DNA of 32,921 bases from Acanthaster planci (GCF_001949145.1 NW_019091428.1:427354-460274), one strand, 5' to 3'; positions 1-10,744 are shown, counted from the stretch's first letter. Numbers and translations: made by a program. The notes: a model not told the origin generated them from the sequence alone.

Positions 1-2313
1 ATCAATATTAAGATCTGGAGGTCTCTTACATACCAAAAATTATCTTTCGTTAGAGGTGTCACATGTATAAAAGAACCCTTCACCGGGCACCTGACAGCTT
101 TGTTTGTTATACATACAAGTTCCTTGAGCAAAAGGCAGTCCAATTTCTCAAGTCACAGCTTTGTGTCATTCTGACTTGTGTCTCAGGCTACAACCACTGG
201 TCCATTTTTGGTACTTTATTATGACACCTGCAAGAGTAATATGAGGCCAAAAATGTGGAGTATTTGGTTTCACAGGATGACGTTAGACACAGCAGGGAAC
301 TATTGTCTATGTTGAAGGTGCCCAGATTTTTTTAATGAGGCATACTGAAATATTAAACAAGCAGTAAGTTAAACTCTAATGACCGTATTGTCTTTTTCAA
401 GTCATTTGGAAAAGATTTTCCCTGTATTCAGTTCCTGCAGGACATCCCCTTTGAGGTGATGAACACAGGTACAATTATCTGACAATTGTTACAAGGCAAA
501 CATATTAAAGACAATATCAGCAGTTTTCACAACTGTAGCATGTAAAGAATATTACGTACAATTCATCTTTACATATAGAATGCGGATACCATCAACCACT
601 GTACTGACACATTACACGCATTAGGAATTCAAACATGCTATTTGAGCCATTTTGCAAGGTTTCGCCGAATTAGCGTGAGACTTCCTTTTGAGGGTAATGT
701 GAAAAGGCATACACTGAAGACAATGCATATCGAGAAATTCTGAGATCCAAACATCAAAGATAGATAATGTACGTTTACGTATATTTTCTCACTTCAGTGT
801 CTTGATACCCTTTTGAATTGAAGACTTCTCACACGAGTCAAGCAAACGTTACTGTTAAATGGACGTTTGACAACACCAGTGTGAATGAACTTGAAAAATC
901 ATTTAAAAGTCAATGTTATTAACAGGAAGCAGGATCACATGATAAATTGAAATTTATATATTCTAAATATACTTATAAAGGAAGGTTTCATAAATGTTCT
1001 TAAACTTCTGCCTTTTCATCACCAATGAAGTGTCCAAGTTATTTGTGCTGAACACAATAACTCAGACACACATCCACGTCCAAATCAAATCAGAAGAGCA
1101 GCATTAAAACAAATGCCACAGTACTTCAAATGTTTGAAAGTATTGCGATTAAAGAAGTAAAAGAAATTTCATGGAAGTGCAGGCAGAAAAAAGATTACCC
1201 AAAGATTAATTGGAAGACACATCTATATTTCAAAATCTGAAAATAACTGACTAATATTCATGGTTAGTTTCTGCTCATCTCTGTCAGCACAGTTACGGGC
1301 ATTTATAGATGAAAAACGAATCACTTCAGTTTTTACCTTGGCATTGCATTGATTGAGCATAGAACCCAAGTACAACGAAAAGCTGATGACTACAGCCAAC
1401 CAAAGGTGAGAGGCACCTCCAATCAGAGCTGTGTGAGGAGGGAGTTGTGACATGAGTGTCACCATGGTTGGACACAAACTGGCAGGTGTATGCACAGGTG
1501 CACATAGACAGCTGGTTTACAGTAGCTGCATGCTCTACTGTAGGCATAATGAACAGCCCTTTTGTTTCCAAAACCTGAAGCTGACACTACTCTCTCCATA
1601 TATGAATCTAGCTCCAACATGTCATCACAAATCTAGTCATGAACATTGGAATCTTTCAGGCAATGACTGTTTGTATTTTACCTGCCCCCCCCCTTTCTGA
1701 GTGAGGCACCGCCCCATCCCTTCTAGACCATCATGCATCTCACTGTCTCTCATCGATCTGAACTACTTGGAGAACAAGAAATACGTTGTACTTTTAAAAT
1801 GAACTAGAGTCAACTACACAATTTGCTGACAGCTATTTCAAGCAGAGAAATATGCTGAAACATTAAAAAGCAAAATAAGGTTTCACCGTGGAATTCAAAC
1901 TCATCGTGTTGTAGACCTTATTGGTTTTTCAGTTGACACCACAGGCGGGCACCACATCAACGATGTGTAATCAGCACAATCATTTCTATGGTAACATATC
2001 ACCACGACTTGGTCACGTACAACAGAAAATTACTATGAAATTTTGTACGTTATTGGACTTATGGCGAATTTGGTCTCTGCTCCAGCTAAGATAATTTCAG
2101 AGAAGGAAAGAAAAAATTCACAACTAGCAAGTTGAGTTTGGTCCATCACCTTCGTGCACTGCTGCCTGAGTGCGCTATACAATGGAAAGATAAAAGTTAT
2201 GTATAAAATGACATTGTCCACACCTGGCTCGATCCAATCACATGCAACAATGACTTCATCTCATGAATATTCATTTCTCTTGCCCCACCCCCCTTACATT
2301 CTCCACTGACCCT
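1..2313. other. No gene recognised
   Basis: AT-rich sequence beyond the 3' end of the dead GOGAT gene. Only short chance frames of under 95 codons occur on either strand, without recognisable motifs. A run of nine C sits near 1684. Confidence 0.6.
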
Positions 2314-2509
2314 TCAAGCCACACATTCCACCATGGGCTGGTTCTTGATGGCCACCATCTTGGCCTTGTCCACTTTGACACCAGGGGTGAAGACCACACC
2401 TCCAGGGCCAGCCAAGGATGTGTGACCCTTAGGTCTAGGTGAATCTCCCACGCCACCTGCTGTCCCTCATTGATGGCTTGGACCACAACCGACTGACCGT
2501 GGTCACAAT
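2314..2509 (-). pseudogene. GOGAT remnant: C-terminal exon, GQSVVVQAINEG
   Basis: The first frame reads DCDHGQSVVVQAINEGQQVA then WEIHLDL, matching the GDxRRGQSLVVWAIxEGRxAA end of the enzyme. After a shift near 2430 another frame reads SLAGPGGVVF and continues to a TGA at 2316-2314, taken as the original end. Acceptor gtccttag|AT. The exons that should lie between this one and 3541 are not seen. Confidence 0.8.
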
Positions 2510-3540
2510 CTAAGGACACAAAAAATAACGAATGCCCCATTAACCAACTTTGTAACTAATTTTTCCGAACTTCATTTTCATTTCTGCTGGAAGCTGGTTC
2601 CAGAAATTCTTTCTGGGATTCGGGCTTGAAGGATTTGGAACCATGTTTTCCTTTTCAAAACCAGCGATGCTGTAATAAAATTGCTCAGATTGGCAAGGTG
2701 ATATGGAGAAAGATGTATGTCTGCGAAGTTGTGTGAATGCACAATGTGCGACGAAAGCAACCACGTTGCTTAAAGCAGACTTTAAGGTCATTAGGTCAGC
2801 CCAGAGTTCTAAAACCCAATTAAAACTCTACTGGGCAAACTGAAAATTTAAATGAAGCAGAGAAAATTGTAAAAATATATCAGAACAGCTTTCTTTGAAA
2901 ATCCAAGACTCTACCTTTCAAAATTAAGATTTCAAACTTTCAGAGCCATTTTAAATAATGTTTTATTTGAACGAGACTATTTTGAGGTCACAGGTCATGC
3001 ATAATGTGCATGCACGAATGTTCAAGATCCCGTGTTGATGCGATGTGTGTATACATGCAGGGGGCTCGGACCAAGCGCTTGGTTGGTCTGACGGACAAAA
3101 GCGTTATTGGGATGCAACTTTAAGACCAAGATTCAGACTGAAAAGATCCTTTATTAGAAGAATTTATTAGCGTCCATTCTCCTGAGCCAGTTTTCAAACA
3201 AACTGGCCAAGCATAAATTTATTCCCAAGGTATTTACCTTTTGATTCAAAGCAGAAACAAGTTTCAAAAACTGCAAACTGCCAATGATTTCGTTCAAGTT
3301 TCCCTTGAGTCCTTTATACACCCCTCTAGCCATGTTGTGGTATGTTCCTCTCGTGAGTAGTCACACAAAATCTCCTTATATGGAGATTGGCTAGCAAAGG
3401 GTGCATACTGCCCGAGGTGGCACAAAGCCAGCCAGTGCTTCATCAATTGTTTTACGACCAGCCACAAGATGGGCTCTTGACCAACAGAATGGCTGAACTG
3501 TAATTAGAGTTAAGACTGGTCCCTACTGTCACATTCTTAC
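2510..3540. other. GOGAT intron space lacking expected exons
   Basis: The exons for the middle of the NAD(P)H domain (VIGGGDTG-type and FRTDYGH-type segments) should lie here if the gene were complete. I read all frames and did not find them, so they are either deleted or too decayed. Confidence 0.55.
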
Positions 3541-3680
3541 CAGGTATGGGCAAGTCTCAGGGGCGTGTGGACCCTAGGCAGAGCAGCAATGCATCATGGT
3601 CTAGCAGGAGCTGTTTGGGGCTGACGGTGGCGCCTCCGTTGGCATCGGTCAAAAACTGAATCCCTTCATCTCCATCACGT
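3541..3680 (-). pseudogene. GOGAT remnant: beta-type domain, DLPIPG with stop
   Basis: The frame reads DEGIQFLTDANGG and SPKQLLLDHDALLLCLGSTR, then P, a TGA at 3559-3557, and DLPIPG before donor G|gtaag. GltD-type enzymes have a matching LVLATGA-x-PRDLPIPGR segment; CGA to TGA would explain the stop. The upper boundary is approximate because no clear acceptor is seen. Confidence 0.8.
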
Positions 3681-4110
3681 TAATTCGATGCTAAATGACA
3701 TGATCAAGCCATGGAACAAAAACACTTGTAAATAGCTGTGTCCAAGAACTTTAATTTAATTCCTATATGAATGTAATTATTCAGTCTAAAAGCACTGGAC
3801 CTTTGAGGATGATATTAGCAGGCAAGAAACGTTCAGTCAAAGGATAGAAAGAGAAAATTAAGATGGAAGTTTGTAATGCTTTCAGTTAAAGGCTCATTTC
3901 TATACTTTAAAGAACTGAAGTAAACTTCACTCTTTCTTGCATAATTTGGTCGTGCAATTAAAATCTTGAATTTGGATTGCCTGTAAGTACACAAAAACTC
4001 CTACTTGTGTTAAAGTGGAGTGCTTCCAAGTAAATCTTCAAGTGACATTTTCCTCATTTTGTGAGAGAGGCACGCATGGGCTGAGAGAGGGTGAGGATTG
4101 TTATACTTAC

Positions 4111-4386
4111 TGCCTTGCCGACCTTCATCGTTGGTATCCCGTACATCAACAGACCACCAATCCTGTTATTCCTCTCGTACACTGTCACTTGGTGACCGGC
4201 TTTATTCAGCTGGGCCGCGGCCACTAGACCTGATGGCCCGCTCCTGACAATTGCCAAGGTTTTACCGGTGCGGAAGGTTGGGGGGCGGGGCTCCATCCAG
4301 CCTTGCTTGAAGGCATGGTCGATGATGGCATTCTCGATGTTCTTGATGGTGACTGCTGGTGCATTGATGCCCAGGACACAAGCTCC
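4111..4386 (-). pseudogene. GOGAT remnant: FAD-binding segment, open but G-to-R in loop
   Basis: 276 nt, 92 codons, with no stop. It reads [20 protein letters not shown], later [20 protein letters not shown] and [15 protein letters not shown]. This is the GltD dinucleotide-binding fold. The loop normally GxGxxG here reads RSGPSG: its first Gly is Arg. Acceptor gttccag|GG; donor GCA|gtaagt. It could be taken for a live gene exon if viewed alone, but its neighbours on both sides are broken. Confidence 0.88.
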
Positions 4387-4779
4387 CTGGAACATTCACG
4401 AAAAATGATTACTGCATTAGTCTCTTGACTGATTTCATACCAAGGGAATGGATAAAAAAAAAATCAAGAAGATATTGATAAGAATATATTTTATGCTAAC
4501 CTGAAACGGCACAGTCACAAACAGAAACAAAATCAGGTTTTCTGGAGTCCTTATAATTGATTGCATCATTTCAATGCAACTTCTACTTAGTCTTTGTGCA
4601 TTCGTATGCCTTTTCCCACATATCCTCCTGAAATTCCTTTCAACACATTGGTACAGCCCCAAATTTTTCACAAGTTCACAGCAGGTCATGACAAATTGGT
4701 GATGCCTTCATGGCATTCTTAAATAGCCACAAACAAAAATACAGCCAGGGAGAAGATTCCGTTTTGCTTGGAGTCTCAC

Positions 4780-4939
4780 CTCACAGGGAGCAGGGCAGCC
4801 ATCTCCCGCTGGATTCTGGGAAGTTGTTGGTGACCTCCAGCCTCAACCTCTGAAGACGAGGTCATTCCAGGAAGGGATGATCTTGCCACGGGGGCAGCCG
4901 GTGTGACCTTGACAGAAGGGGGTGTCACAGTCCATACAT
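4780..4939 (-). pseudogene. GOGAT remnant: Fe-S cysteine cluster segment
   Basis: The frame begins [20 protein letters not shown] then [11 protein letters not shown], matching the CxxCxxxxC cluster motif of GltD-type proteins, and meets TGA near 4833. Another frame gives TNNFPE and the last frame gives GCPAPCE before donor GAG|gtgaga. At least two frameshifts break the segment. Acceptor cccggcag|AT. Confidence 0.85.
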
Positions 4940-5082
4940 CTGCCGGGCAAAGCAAAAAAGGATGAAAAAAAAAGAGGAAAATTATCTTTTTCCCTGTACG
5001 TTGACGCTTTTCTTTCAAAAAAATTACTGCAAAATACAAGCTCTGGATGAAAAAACTGGAAAGTTGAGACTGAAATATCTAC

Positions 5083-5203
5083 CTTTCTGCTGGGTACGTA
5101 GTTCCTTCTTTACGGCTTTGTGGTCATAGATTTCACCCCAGTCCTTCGTTTGCATTGCTCTTTCCGATAAGGTTGGCTGTTCCTCTTATATTTCACAAAA
5201 CCC
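5083..5203 (-). pseudogene. GOGAT remnant: RGFVKYKR segment, start of beta-type domain
   Basis: The first frame reads GFVKYKRNSQPYRKE. A one-base shift near 5150 moves to a frame reading [20 protein letters not shown]. These are the adjoining segments that open the GltD-like domain. Acceptor ttttccag|GG, donor AAAG|gtagat. Confidence 0.83.
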
Positions 5204-5324
5204 CTGGAAAAGAATTCAGTTTGAAGCTTATAAACTCTCTAACACAAATAACAACCACTCAAGAATCATCTTGACAGCTGAACATGTTCAAGTACTTTGT
5301 TTTGAACTTGCTCCAATCGGATAC

Positions 5325-5482
5325 GGTCTCCTCATTGTCAATCACTTTGGGTTCTGTTTTCTTATTGGTTGGTCTCTCCAAGCTGATTTCCAGAGGTTCA
5401 TTCTGATTGGTTGGACCATTCATATATCCGACTCCATTGGTCAGCCTGGCAAGGTTTTGGCTTTCATTTGAGAAGGGCATAT
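5325..5482 (-). pseudogene. Possible GOGAT remnant: linker between alpha and beta parts
   Basis: The open minus frame contains TNGVGYMNGPTNQ and later KTEPKVIDNEETVSD. Eukaryotic GOGATs have an Asn/Gly-rich linker ending in an acidic VxDxE-like patch at this place. Position and composition fit, but the linker is poorly conserved. The acceptor tacag|AT is fair and the lower boundary is a guess. Confidence 0.42.
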
Positions 5483-5710
5483 CTGTACTGATCAGGGAAG
5501 ACATAAAAAAAGTTTTAAGAAATTACAGTTAATTTAGGGTAACTTTCTTGGGAAAAAAATGAAGCAAATGAAGCAACTGCTCTATTATACTTGCAATTGG
5601 CTGAATTTTTTATACAAAGTCAATTATCAGGCTGCTCCACGAGGCGACAAAATTTCGTCTCTTTTGAAAAATTTTTTCCCCTGAATTTACACAAATTCCA
5701 AAAAGTTTAC

Positions 5711-5820
5711 CTTGATGAAACACTACACTTCCTCATCCCAGCTGGCAAGGATCTTAGCAGCGACCTCTGACAAGATCAGCTCAACAAACTTCTGGAGATG
5801 TTCCAGGATGAAAGTAAAGT
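5711..5820 (-). pseudogene. GOGAT remnant: SEVAAKILASWDEE segment with stop
   Basis: The frame reads LEHLQKFVELILSEVAAKIL then ASWDEEV, a TAG at 5725-5723, then CFIK before donor AAG|gtaaac. GOGAT has a matching segment (a helix with A-KIL--W) just before the end of the alpha part. Acceptor accaatag|AC. Confidence 0.72.
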
Positions 5821-5880
5821 CTATTGGTTGGTAACCAGTCGAAGGGTGGACTGACTCCTCGTTTCCTGACCCGGAGAAAA

Positions 5881-5986
5881 AGATGAAGTTTCAATTAAAA
5901 GCAACATTTGCAAATAAAACATTTTTTCAAAAAAGATGAAGTTACAATTAAAAGCAACATTTGCAAATAAAACATTTTTTCAAGTA
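5881..5986. repeat. 53-bp tandem duplication
   Basis: Two copies of a 53-base unit beginning AGATGAAGTT and containing GCAACATTTGCAAATAAAAC are nearly identical. It lies in an intron of the dead GOGAT gene and is probably a recent local duplication. Confidence 0.9.
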
Positions 5987-6193
5987 AGATAAAAAAATTG
6001 ATACAAATAAAAATTGAAAGCTCCACTGAAGTGCTCAAATGACACCTAGGTCAGTTCAAGTCACATTACTTCCAAATGTAAAAAGTCCAATCAAATCGAA
6101 GGAAGAAAAATAAGACATAGTCGGGAGGTGGAGTCCATTGAGAATGGAGAAAATTCAAACCGCACAAGCCCAGTTCAATGAATAGAATTTTAC

Positions 6194-6302
6194 CTATCAA
6201 GAACATAGGTGATTCCTCCTGACATTCCAGCGGCGAAGATACAACCAGTTGGCCCCAGAATGATAGTCCGTCCACCGGTCATGTGCTCACAACCATCATT
6301 CC
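6194..6302 (-). pseudogene. GOGAT remnant: GXGXG domain, AAGMSGG segment
   Basis: The minus frame reads [20 protein letters not shown] then [12 protein letters not shown], among the most conserved GOGAT segments, with no internal stop. Acceptor gtgtag|GG, donor ATAG|gtaaaa. Cys and Ile replace the usual Arg/Lys-Asn pair in the middle. Confidence 0.85.
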
Positions 6303-6460
6303 CTACACCCCGAAAAAAAATGAAAAACAAAACTCCTTATTAAAAATTCAAGCCTAGATTGTTTTGTGATAACTTCATTTGTGTGCAAAAACAGGTTGCA
6401 TAAGTAAAGAATACAATAAATTCTATTCACCACACGTCTTAAGAATCTTGCCACAGGTAC

Positions 6461-6626
6461 CTCACACACAGCAGTTGCATCAAAGTCTCGGCCACAGAAT
6501 CTCTCTGCCCCCACGTTTTCCTCTCGTTGCTCTGTACAGGCACACTTTGCCCACGATGATGTTCTCCTCCATTTTGAAGTCAGCCAGCATGTCCTCGGGC
6601 GGACCACAGTGCCTCCCGTCAAACCC
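6461..6626 (-). pseudogene. GOGAT remnant: GXGXG domain, EENIIVG segment
   Basis: Three frames are needed: GLTGGTVV, then PPEDMLADFKMEENIIVGKV and CLYRATRGK, then GAERFC and ATAVCE. Frameshifts lie near 6605 and 6520. Donor GAG|gtacct is good. The expected acceptor reads a pyrimidine tract followed by CGG instead of CAG, so it may be mutated; the upper boundary is therefore approximate. Confidence 0.78.
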
Positions 6627-7290
6627 CGACAGACAGAAAGACAAAGGATGTAAATGACTGCAAATGCGGTTTGTTCTTTTCGACTTGGATGTTAGTGTCC
6701 ACCTCGAGCAGCGGCTCTTCCTCACACTGGTTGGAAAATAGCTACGTCAGTAGGCAGTGTTCATTTTGCTGTTAGCGAGGTGCCCGTAATGCGTGCATCC
6801 CATAGTCGTTTGTGAGCCACACAAGTGGCAGTTCCAACCAAAGGAGCTGCCGATGCTAGAAAATTGCGCCCTCTCTTGGTCCAGCTCAGGCGTCATTCTG
6901 AAAACTGCTTGCCAGGTTTGTAAGGGAGCTGTTTAAACATTGTTTGCACTTCTGAACGCAAAGTGTACACTTACAATGGTATTTCTAATTAGAAGTGGTC
7001 TTTACTTGTGAGAGTAAAAACTTCTGTTATTAGTTGGCAAAAAGACAAGATGAGATTTTGGGGTAAAACATACAACAGCATCTTAGGACAAATTCCTTGA
7101 ACCGACTTGTAAATACAGGGCAAAGCACCAAAAATTATGTACAGTCAATGCATGGAGTATTTTCTATGAAGGTTGTAAGCATAAATCACTGGATATCATA
7201 AATCATGATATTAATCAGTCAGAATATAAACAGGAATGCAAATAACGACAAAAATTAGTATGCAAGAGTTGGGGGAGGGGTGTTGGTTAC

Positions 7291-7421
7291 CTTGGAAACA
7301 TAGTCACTGGCGTCGCCCTCCAAGTTCCAAGTGCACGCCACGGGCTAGGAACGCACAGAAGCCCTGACCAGCCGATCCATGCAGCCTGATCTCAGTGGAC
7401 TTATCCGGCAAACCCTAGTTT
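7291..7421 (-). pseudogene. GOGAT remnant: start of GXGXG domain
   Basis: One frame gives GLPDKSTEIRLHGSAGQGFC and AFLARGVHLEL. After an apparent one-base insertion (an extra G near 7321) another frame gives LEGDASDYVSK before donor AAG|gtaacc. Both match consecutive parts of the GOGAT GXGXG beta-helix. The exact acceptor is uncertain (tgtag or the nearby ctag). Confidence 0.83.
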
Positions 7422-7664
7422 CTACAGACCAGACAGAAATTTGTTAAAATGATCAAGAAACAAGGTAAAAAAAGACACCACATGGAAGCAAGATGCATTT
7501 ACCTGTTGGAAACAGCAAGGCAACAGCATGACTCTGTACAAGCAGAATGACTAACCCAATAACAAACAGGTAAGAAAATATGGGACAAAGATTGCACATA
7601 GAAATTACAAGTGCTCCTAAGTCAGTGGAAACACCTGCTAAATTTCAAATAAACTTTGAATTTA

Positions 7665-7783
7665 GGCCGTGTCTGAAATGGGCTTCCAGAGCTACGGCTA
7701 GGTCTATTGTCTACGCGTCTCCGTGCATTTCCAATGGAGGGAAGACCTAGACCTAGCTCTAGACAAGAGATTCGGATGCAGCC
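7665..7783 (-). mobile_element. 119-bp MITE, copy A (Harbinger-like)
   Basis: Its reverse complement matches 29346-29464 along the full 119 bases, with about a dozen differences. Both ends begin GGC and run inward with related sequence (GGCTGCATCCGAATCTCTTG and GGCCGTGTCTGAAATGGGCT), imperfect terminal inverted repeats. It is flanked on both sides by TTA, a possible 3-bp target duplication as in PIF/Harbinger elements. It lies in an intron of the dead GOGAT gene. Confidence 0.75.
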
Positions 7784-7964
7784 TTAGTTTCAATTTCAGA
7801 AAGCAAGGGGACTGGCAAGAGTGAGTAATTTTGTAGACAATTTATAAATTGGTCGTTTTTAAGATTAATTTCCTTGCAAACAATAATTTCAGTTTTGTCA
7901 AACTACAACTATACCAGATGTTTAAACAAAAATGACAATTTACATGAAGCCCATCCTGACTTAC

Positions 7965-8163
7965 TTGGCGATGCGGAACCTCAGCTGCTCTGACTGGTGA
8001 TCTCCATGACCAATGAAACGTGATCTTTCTTGCCATCAATAACGTAATTCAAGTTGTAAATCAACTCTGCCAAGTCCCCGATGGAGTAGATGTCATGAGG
8101 AGGAGGGGAGACTAACCCCACCCCTGGAACGGAGGAGAAAGTTTTGGCAATGTTGTCAGACAC
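7965..8163 (-). pseudogene. GOGAT remnant: FMN domain fused to later segment by deletion
   Basis: The frame reads VSDNIAKTFSSVPGVGLVSP and PPHDIYSIGDLAELIYNL. The family has two His where only one remains here. It then passes without an intron into VIDGKKDHVSLVMEIT, which in GOGAT lies a few hundred residues later, after the 3Fe-4S cysteines. After a frameshift and a TGA near 8000 a FRIAK-like end precedes a gtaagt donor. Acceptor tatccag|GTG. Confidence 0.82.
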
Positions 8164-8658
8164 CTGGATAAAAAATACAAAACATCACTATAAAATGGGT
8201 GCCAACACAAAATCTCTCCAGGAAATCAACCTCTGAGAATAAACACTGTCATTCAAATAAGAGAACCCTTTCGAATTCATGAGGAAAATTTTCAGCTAAC
8301 TTGAATGAAATTAATACCATTCATGAATTCAAGCAAGACTTTTCAAATTTCATAAGTCTCATTAAAAATACCTTTTTCCAAATCTTTTATCAAAGATTTT
8401 CTATTACAGATTCGTCAAGGAAGAAATTCATCATTGTATGTTATACTTTTTTCTACATTTTTTAATTGAAGACAGGAGAAAAACAAAAGTATTCAAAGAA
8501 AAGTGGTGGGGAAATTTGAAGGGGTAAAAATTAGAAATGGAAGACAAATAAACTATTAACTCATTTCCAGATACCTTATTTTTACAAGAGAAATTAAGTG
8601 TAATATAAAAAAGTTTGTAACTTAAGGGTTGGCTAAAAGAAGCCATTGTTTTGTATAC

Positions 8659-8868
8659 CTTGTGGCCTGGTAGGTCACCTCCTTCCCCGGGCTTGGCTCC
8701 CTGTGCCATCTTGATCTGCAGCTCATCAGCATGAGCCAGGTAGGAGATTGTGACTCCAAACTGTCCCATGGATGCTTGATGGCGGGGCGTACGCTGTTGC
8801 TGGGGTCGTCGCAGATGTAGCAATCTTCACACTCCCCACCCTCCCCCGTGATACTTTTACCTCCAATT
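8659..8868 (-). pseudogene. GOGAT remnant: FMN/synthase domain, [12 protein letters not shown]
   Basis: Two frames are needed. The first reads IGGKSITGEGGE and later SVRPAIK; the second reads [20 protein letters not shown] and [14 protein letters not shown]. These are consecutive, highly conserved GOGAT synthase motifs. A frameshift lies near 8770. Acceptor tgctgcag|A, donor AAG|gtatac. Confidence 0.87.
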
Positions 8869-9956
8869 CTGCAGCACGAAAAAAAAGAAAGAAAGAGTCT
8901 AATATTCATAAACATTGGCCATTTTAGGTTGACCTGTTTCTATCCAGTCTCCGATGGCATAAAGGTTTCATGCTGCAGATGAATGCGAAATTATCCTCAT
9001 GCATCATCTGCAGAAAAACTTCAATAAAGTTGAAATGTGCTCACCAGCTAAAGCACCAACACCTTGGGGATGTCACAAACTTACCTCTTTGGCTTTTGCT
9101 TGAAGTCTGGGAAAAACTTTGCCCACTTTCAGGAACGAGTTGGGGGCTTTGTCGCGCAAAATGAGAAGGGTCACCTCCTTCAAAATGCGTAAGGAGCAAT
9201 ATTCTCAAGAATGACAATAGTGTCATTAAAGACTTTGTTGGATACACCCTTATTACAAATGCAACGTTCAAAAACTATACACTTTAAATTTGCTTGATAT
9301 TTCGAACTTCTCCAAAAATTTCCTATAAAGCTTGTTCTTGACGAGGCAGACATGGAGCCACTGGCGGGTCTTGATGAGATATGGGTTGCGCCAAGAGCCA
9401 ACAGGGAACTATACAAGACAAATAGACCACTCAAAAACACTGACAAAGCTGCCCGACACGCCTTCTCATGGTGACCACTTAACTTTGGGAGAACATTCAA
9501 TCCAACGGTCCAGCTTTCCTATCGGACAGAACTAGCAGTGTGTAACCCTCATTCACAGCAGTGGAACATTCACTACAGACTCTGTCGAGTGCACTGAGGT
9601 ACAAGACCAGAGGAGCCTGACTCAATCGAGAAAGTGATGTCAATTGAACAATAATAGAAAGCTGAATGAAACTAGAGACTCACCAAAAGCATGAACCAAT
9701 GAACAAAACCAATCTAAACTGGCTTCAATTGTTTGTTGATAAATTATGAATTTGATGAGACAAATAAAATGCAATGAGCTAGAAATAAATACCCATTCAA
9801 CCGGAAATTTCTAACAAAAACCTTGAAGAGTACATTCAGCTTTCACTTTCTCTGTGTGCCTAACTTGCAAACGTCACAAGTGACAGCTAAAATTGATGGC
9901 TTTATCTTAAATCACAAAAATGCCTGAAAAAAGAAAATGTGTCAATGTCAGCTCAT
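8869..9956. other. Gap in GOGAT remnants; no gene recognised
   Basis: No GOGAT motif is readable here. Two short open stretches have coding-like composition: minus-strand 9185-9085 before a gtaagt, and plus-strand about 9295-9473 ending at TGA. Neither is recognised. Confidence 0.5.
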
Positions 9957-10451
9957 TCAACAACAATTATCCACCTTGCTATTTTCACTGGCCAGTGACT
10001 TGCCAGTGACCGGTGCTGGCACTGAAGCCATCTTGGTACATGTAGCTGGTGTGACAGGGATTTCCTCGTTGGTGGTCGAGCCTTGATTGGCGGCTTCTGC
10101 TGGCAGGAGTGACACTGATGGAGAAATGACCAACTCTTCAGCCACAGGGATCTCAACTCCATTCAAAACCTTATACGATGTGGGCTGAGGAGGGATTTCA
10201 GTGCTCTGCACCAGACCGGCGAGCTGCCGATGGTCGTTGGTCTGGAGGTCACCAAGGAACTGCTCATGGGCCCTCCTGTAGTGCTTTTGCAGATTATCCC
10301 GGTGTTTGAACTGGAAAGTGCATCGATGACAGGCAAGGTATATTGGAGGCCCATGACAATCCTCTTTTGTAGAAATACCTTTTGGCGCTTCTTGCAATGA
10401 AGGAACCTGGTGGTGTCCAGGTCTTCTGGGGTAGCCATAGTCGAGCAAGGT
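9957..10451 (-). CDS. C2H2 zinc-finger-like reading frame, possible exon or element part
   Basis: An open minus frame of about 165 codons follows a good acceptor (cttgtttcag|AC at 10451) and ends at TAG/TGA near 9957. It holds one finger: CHRCTFQFKHRDNLQKHYRR then AH, spacing C-x2-C-x12-H-x4-H. The rest is Pro/Ser/Glu-rich without recognised domains. A second frame over its start reads MATPEDLDTTRFLHCKK, which could also be the real start with a frameshift near 10375. It may belong to the adjoining retroelement, to an unknown gene or to a pseudogene. The function is unknown. Confidence 0.4.
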   Translation of the reverse strand, partial: TLLDYGYPRRPGHHQVPSLQEAPKGISTKEDCHGPPIYLACHRCTFQFKHRDNLQKHYRRAHEQFLGDLQTNDHRQLAGLVQSTEIPPQPTSYKVLNGVEIPVAEELVISPSVSLLPAEAANQGSTTNEEIPVTPATCTKMASVPAPVTGKSLASENSKVDNCC

Positions 10452-10744
10452 CTGAAACAAGACACAAGAACAGAGGGATTATGGTAACCAACACTACCCT
10501 CTAATCCCTATACCTCACTGGCAATTTATGAGTTGTTCACAGTGACTGCTATTGTTTCACTGGTTACCTGCATGTACCCATCACTATGTTGGAGGGTTTC
10601 ACAGAATCTTGAAAATCTGCAGGTTTTGGATTGCCCATTTTATCCTTACAAGAGTTTAGAGGGGTCTCCAACCGCTCGTCTACCGACACAATGTTATCTT
10701 TCAAATCACTCCTTTGAGTTACCTCGTCAGTACTTACTACCTCC

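Noticed and set aside
1223-1700. Overlapping frames of 80-90 codons on both strands
   Set aside because: They overlap each other, lack motifs and have no splice context; consistent with chance.
4111-4386. Possible dihydropyrimidine dehydrogenase or other GltD-like gene exon
   Set aside because: The same fold occurs there, but the surrounding remnants ([22 protein letters not shown]) are specific to glutamate synthase.
9085-9185. Possible minus-strand exon with VTLLILRDKAPNSFLKVGKV before a gtaagt
   Set aside because: The donor is good, but I could not match the peptide to GOGAT or any family and no convincing acceptor is seen.
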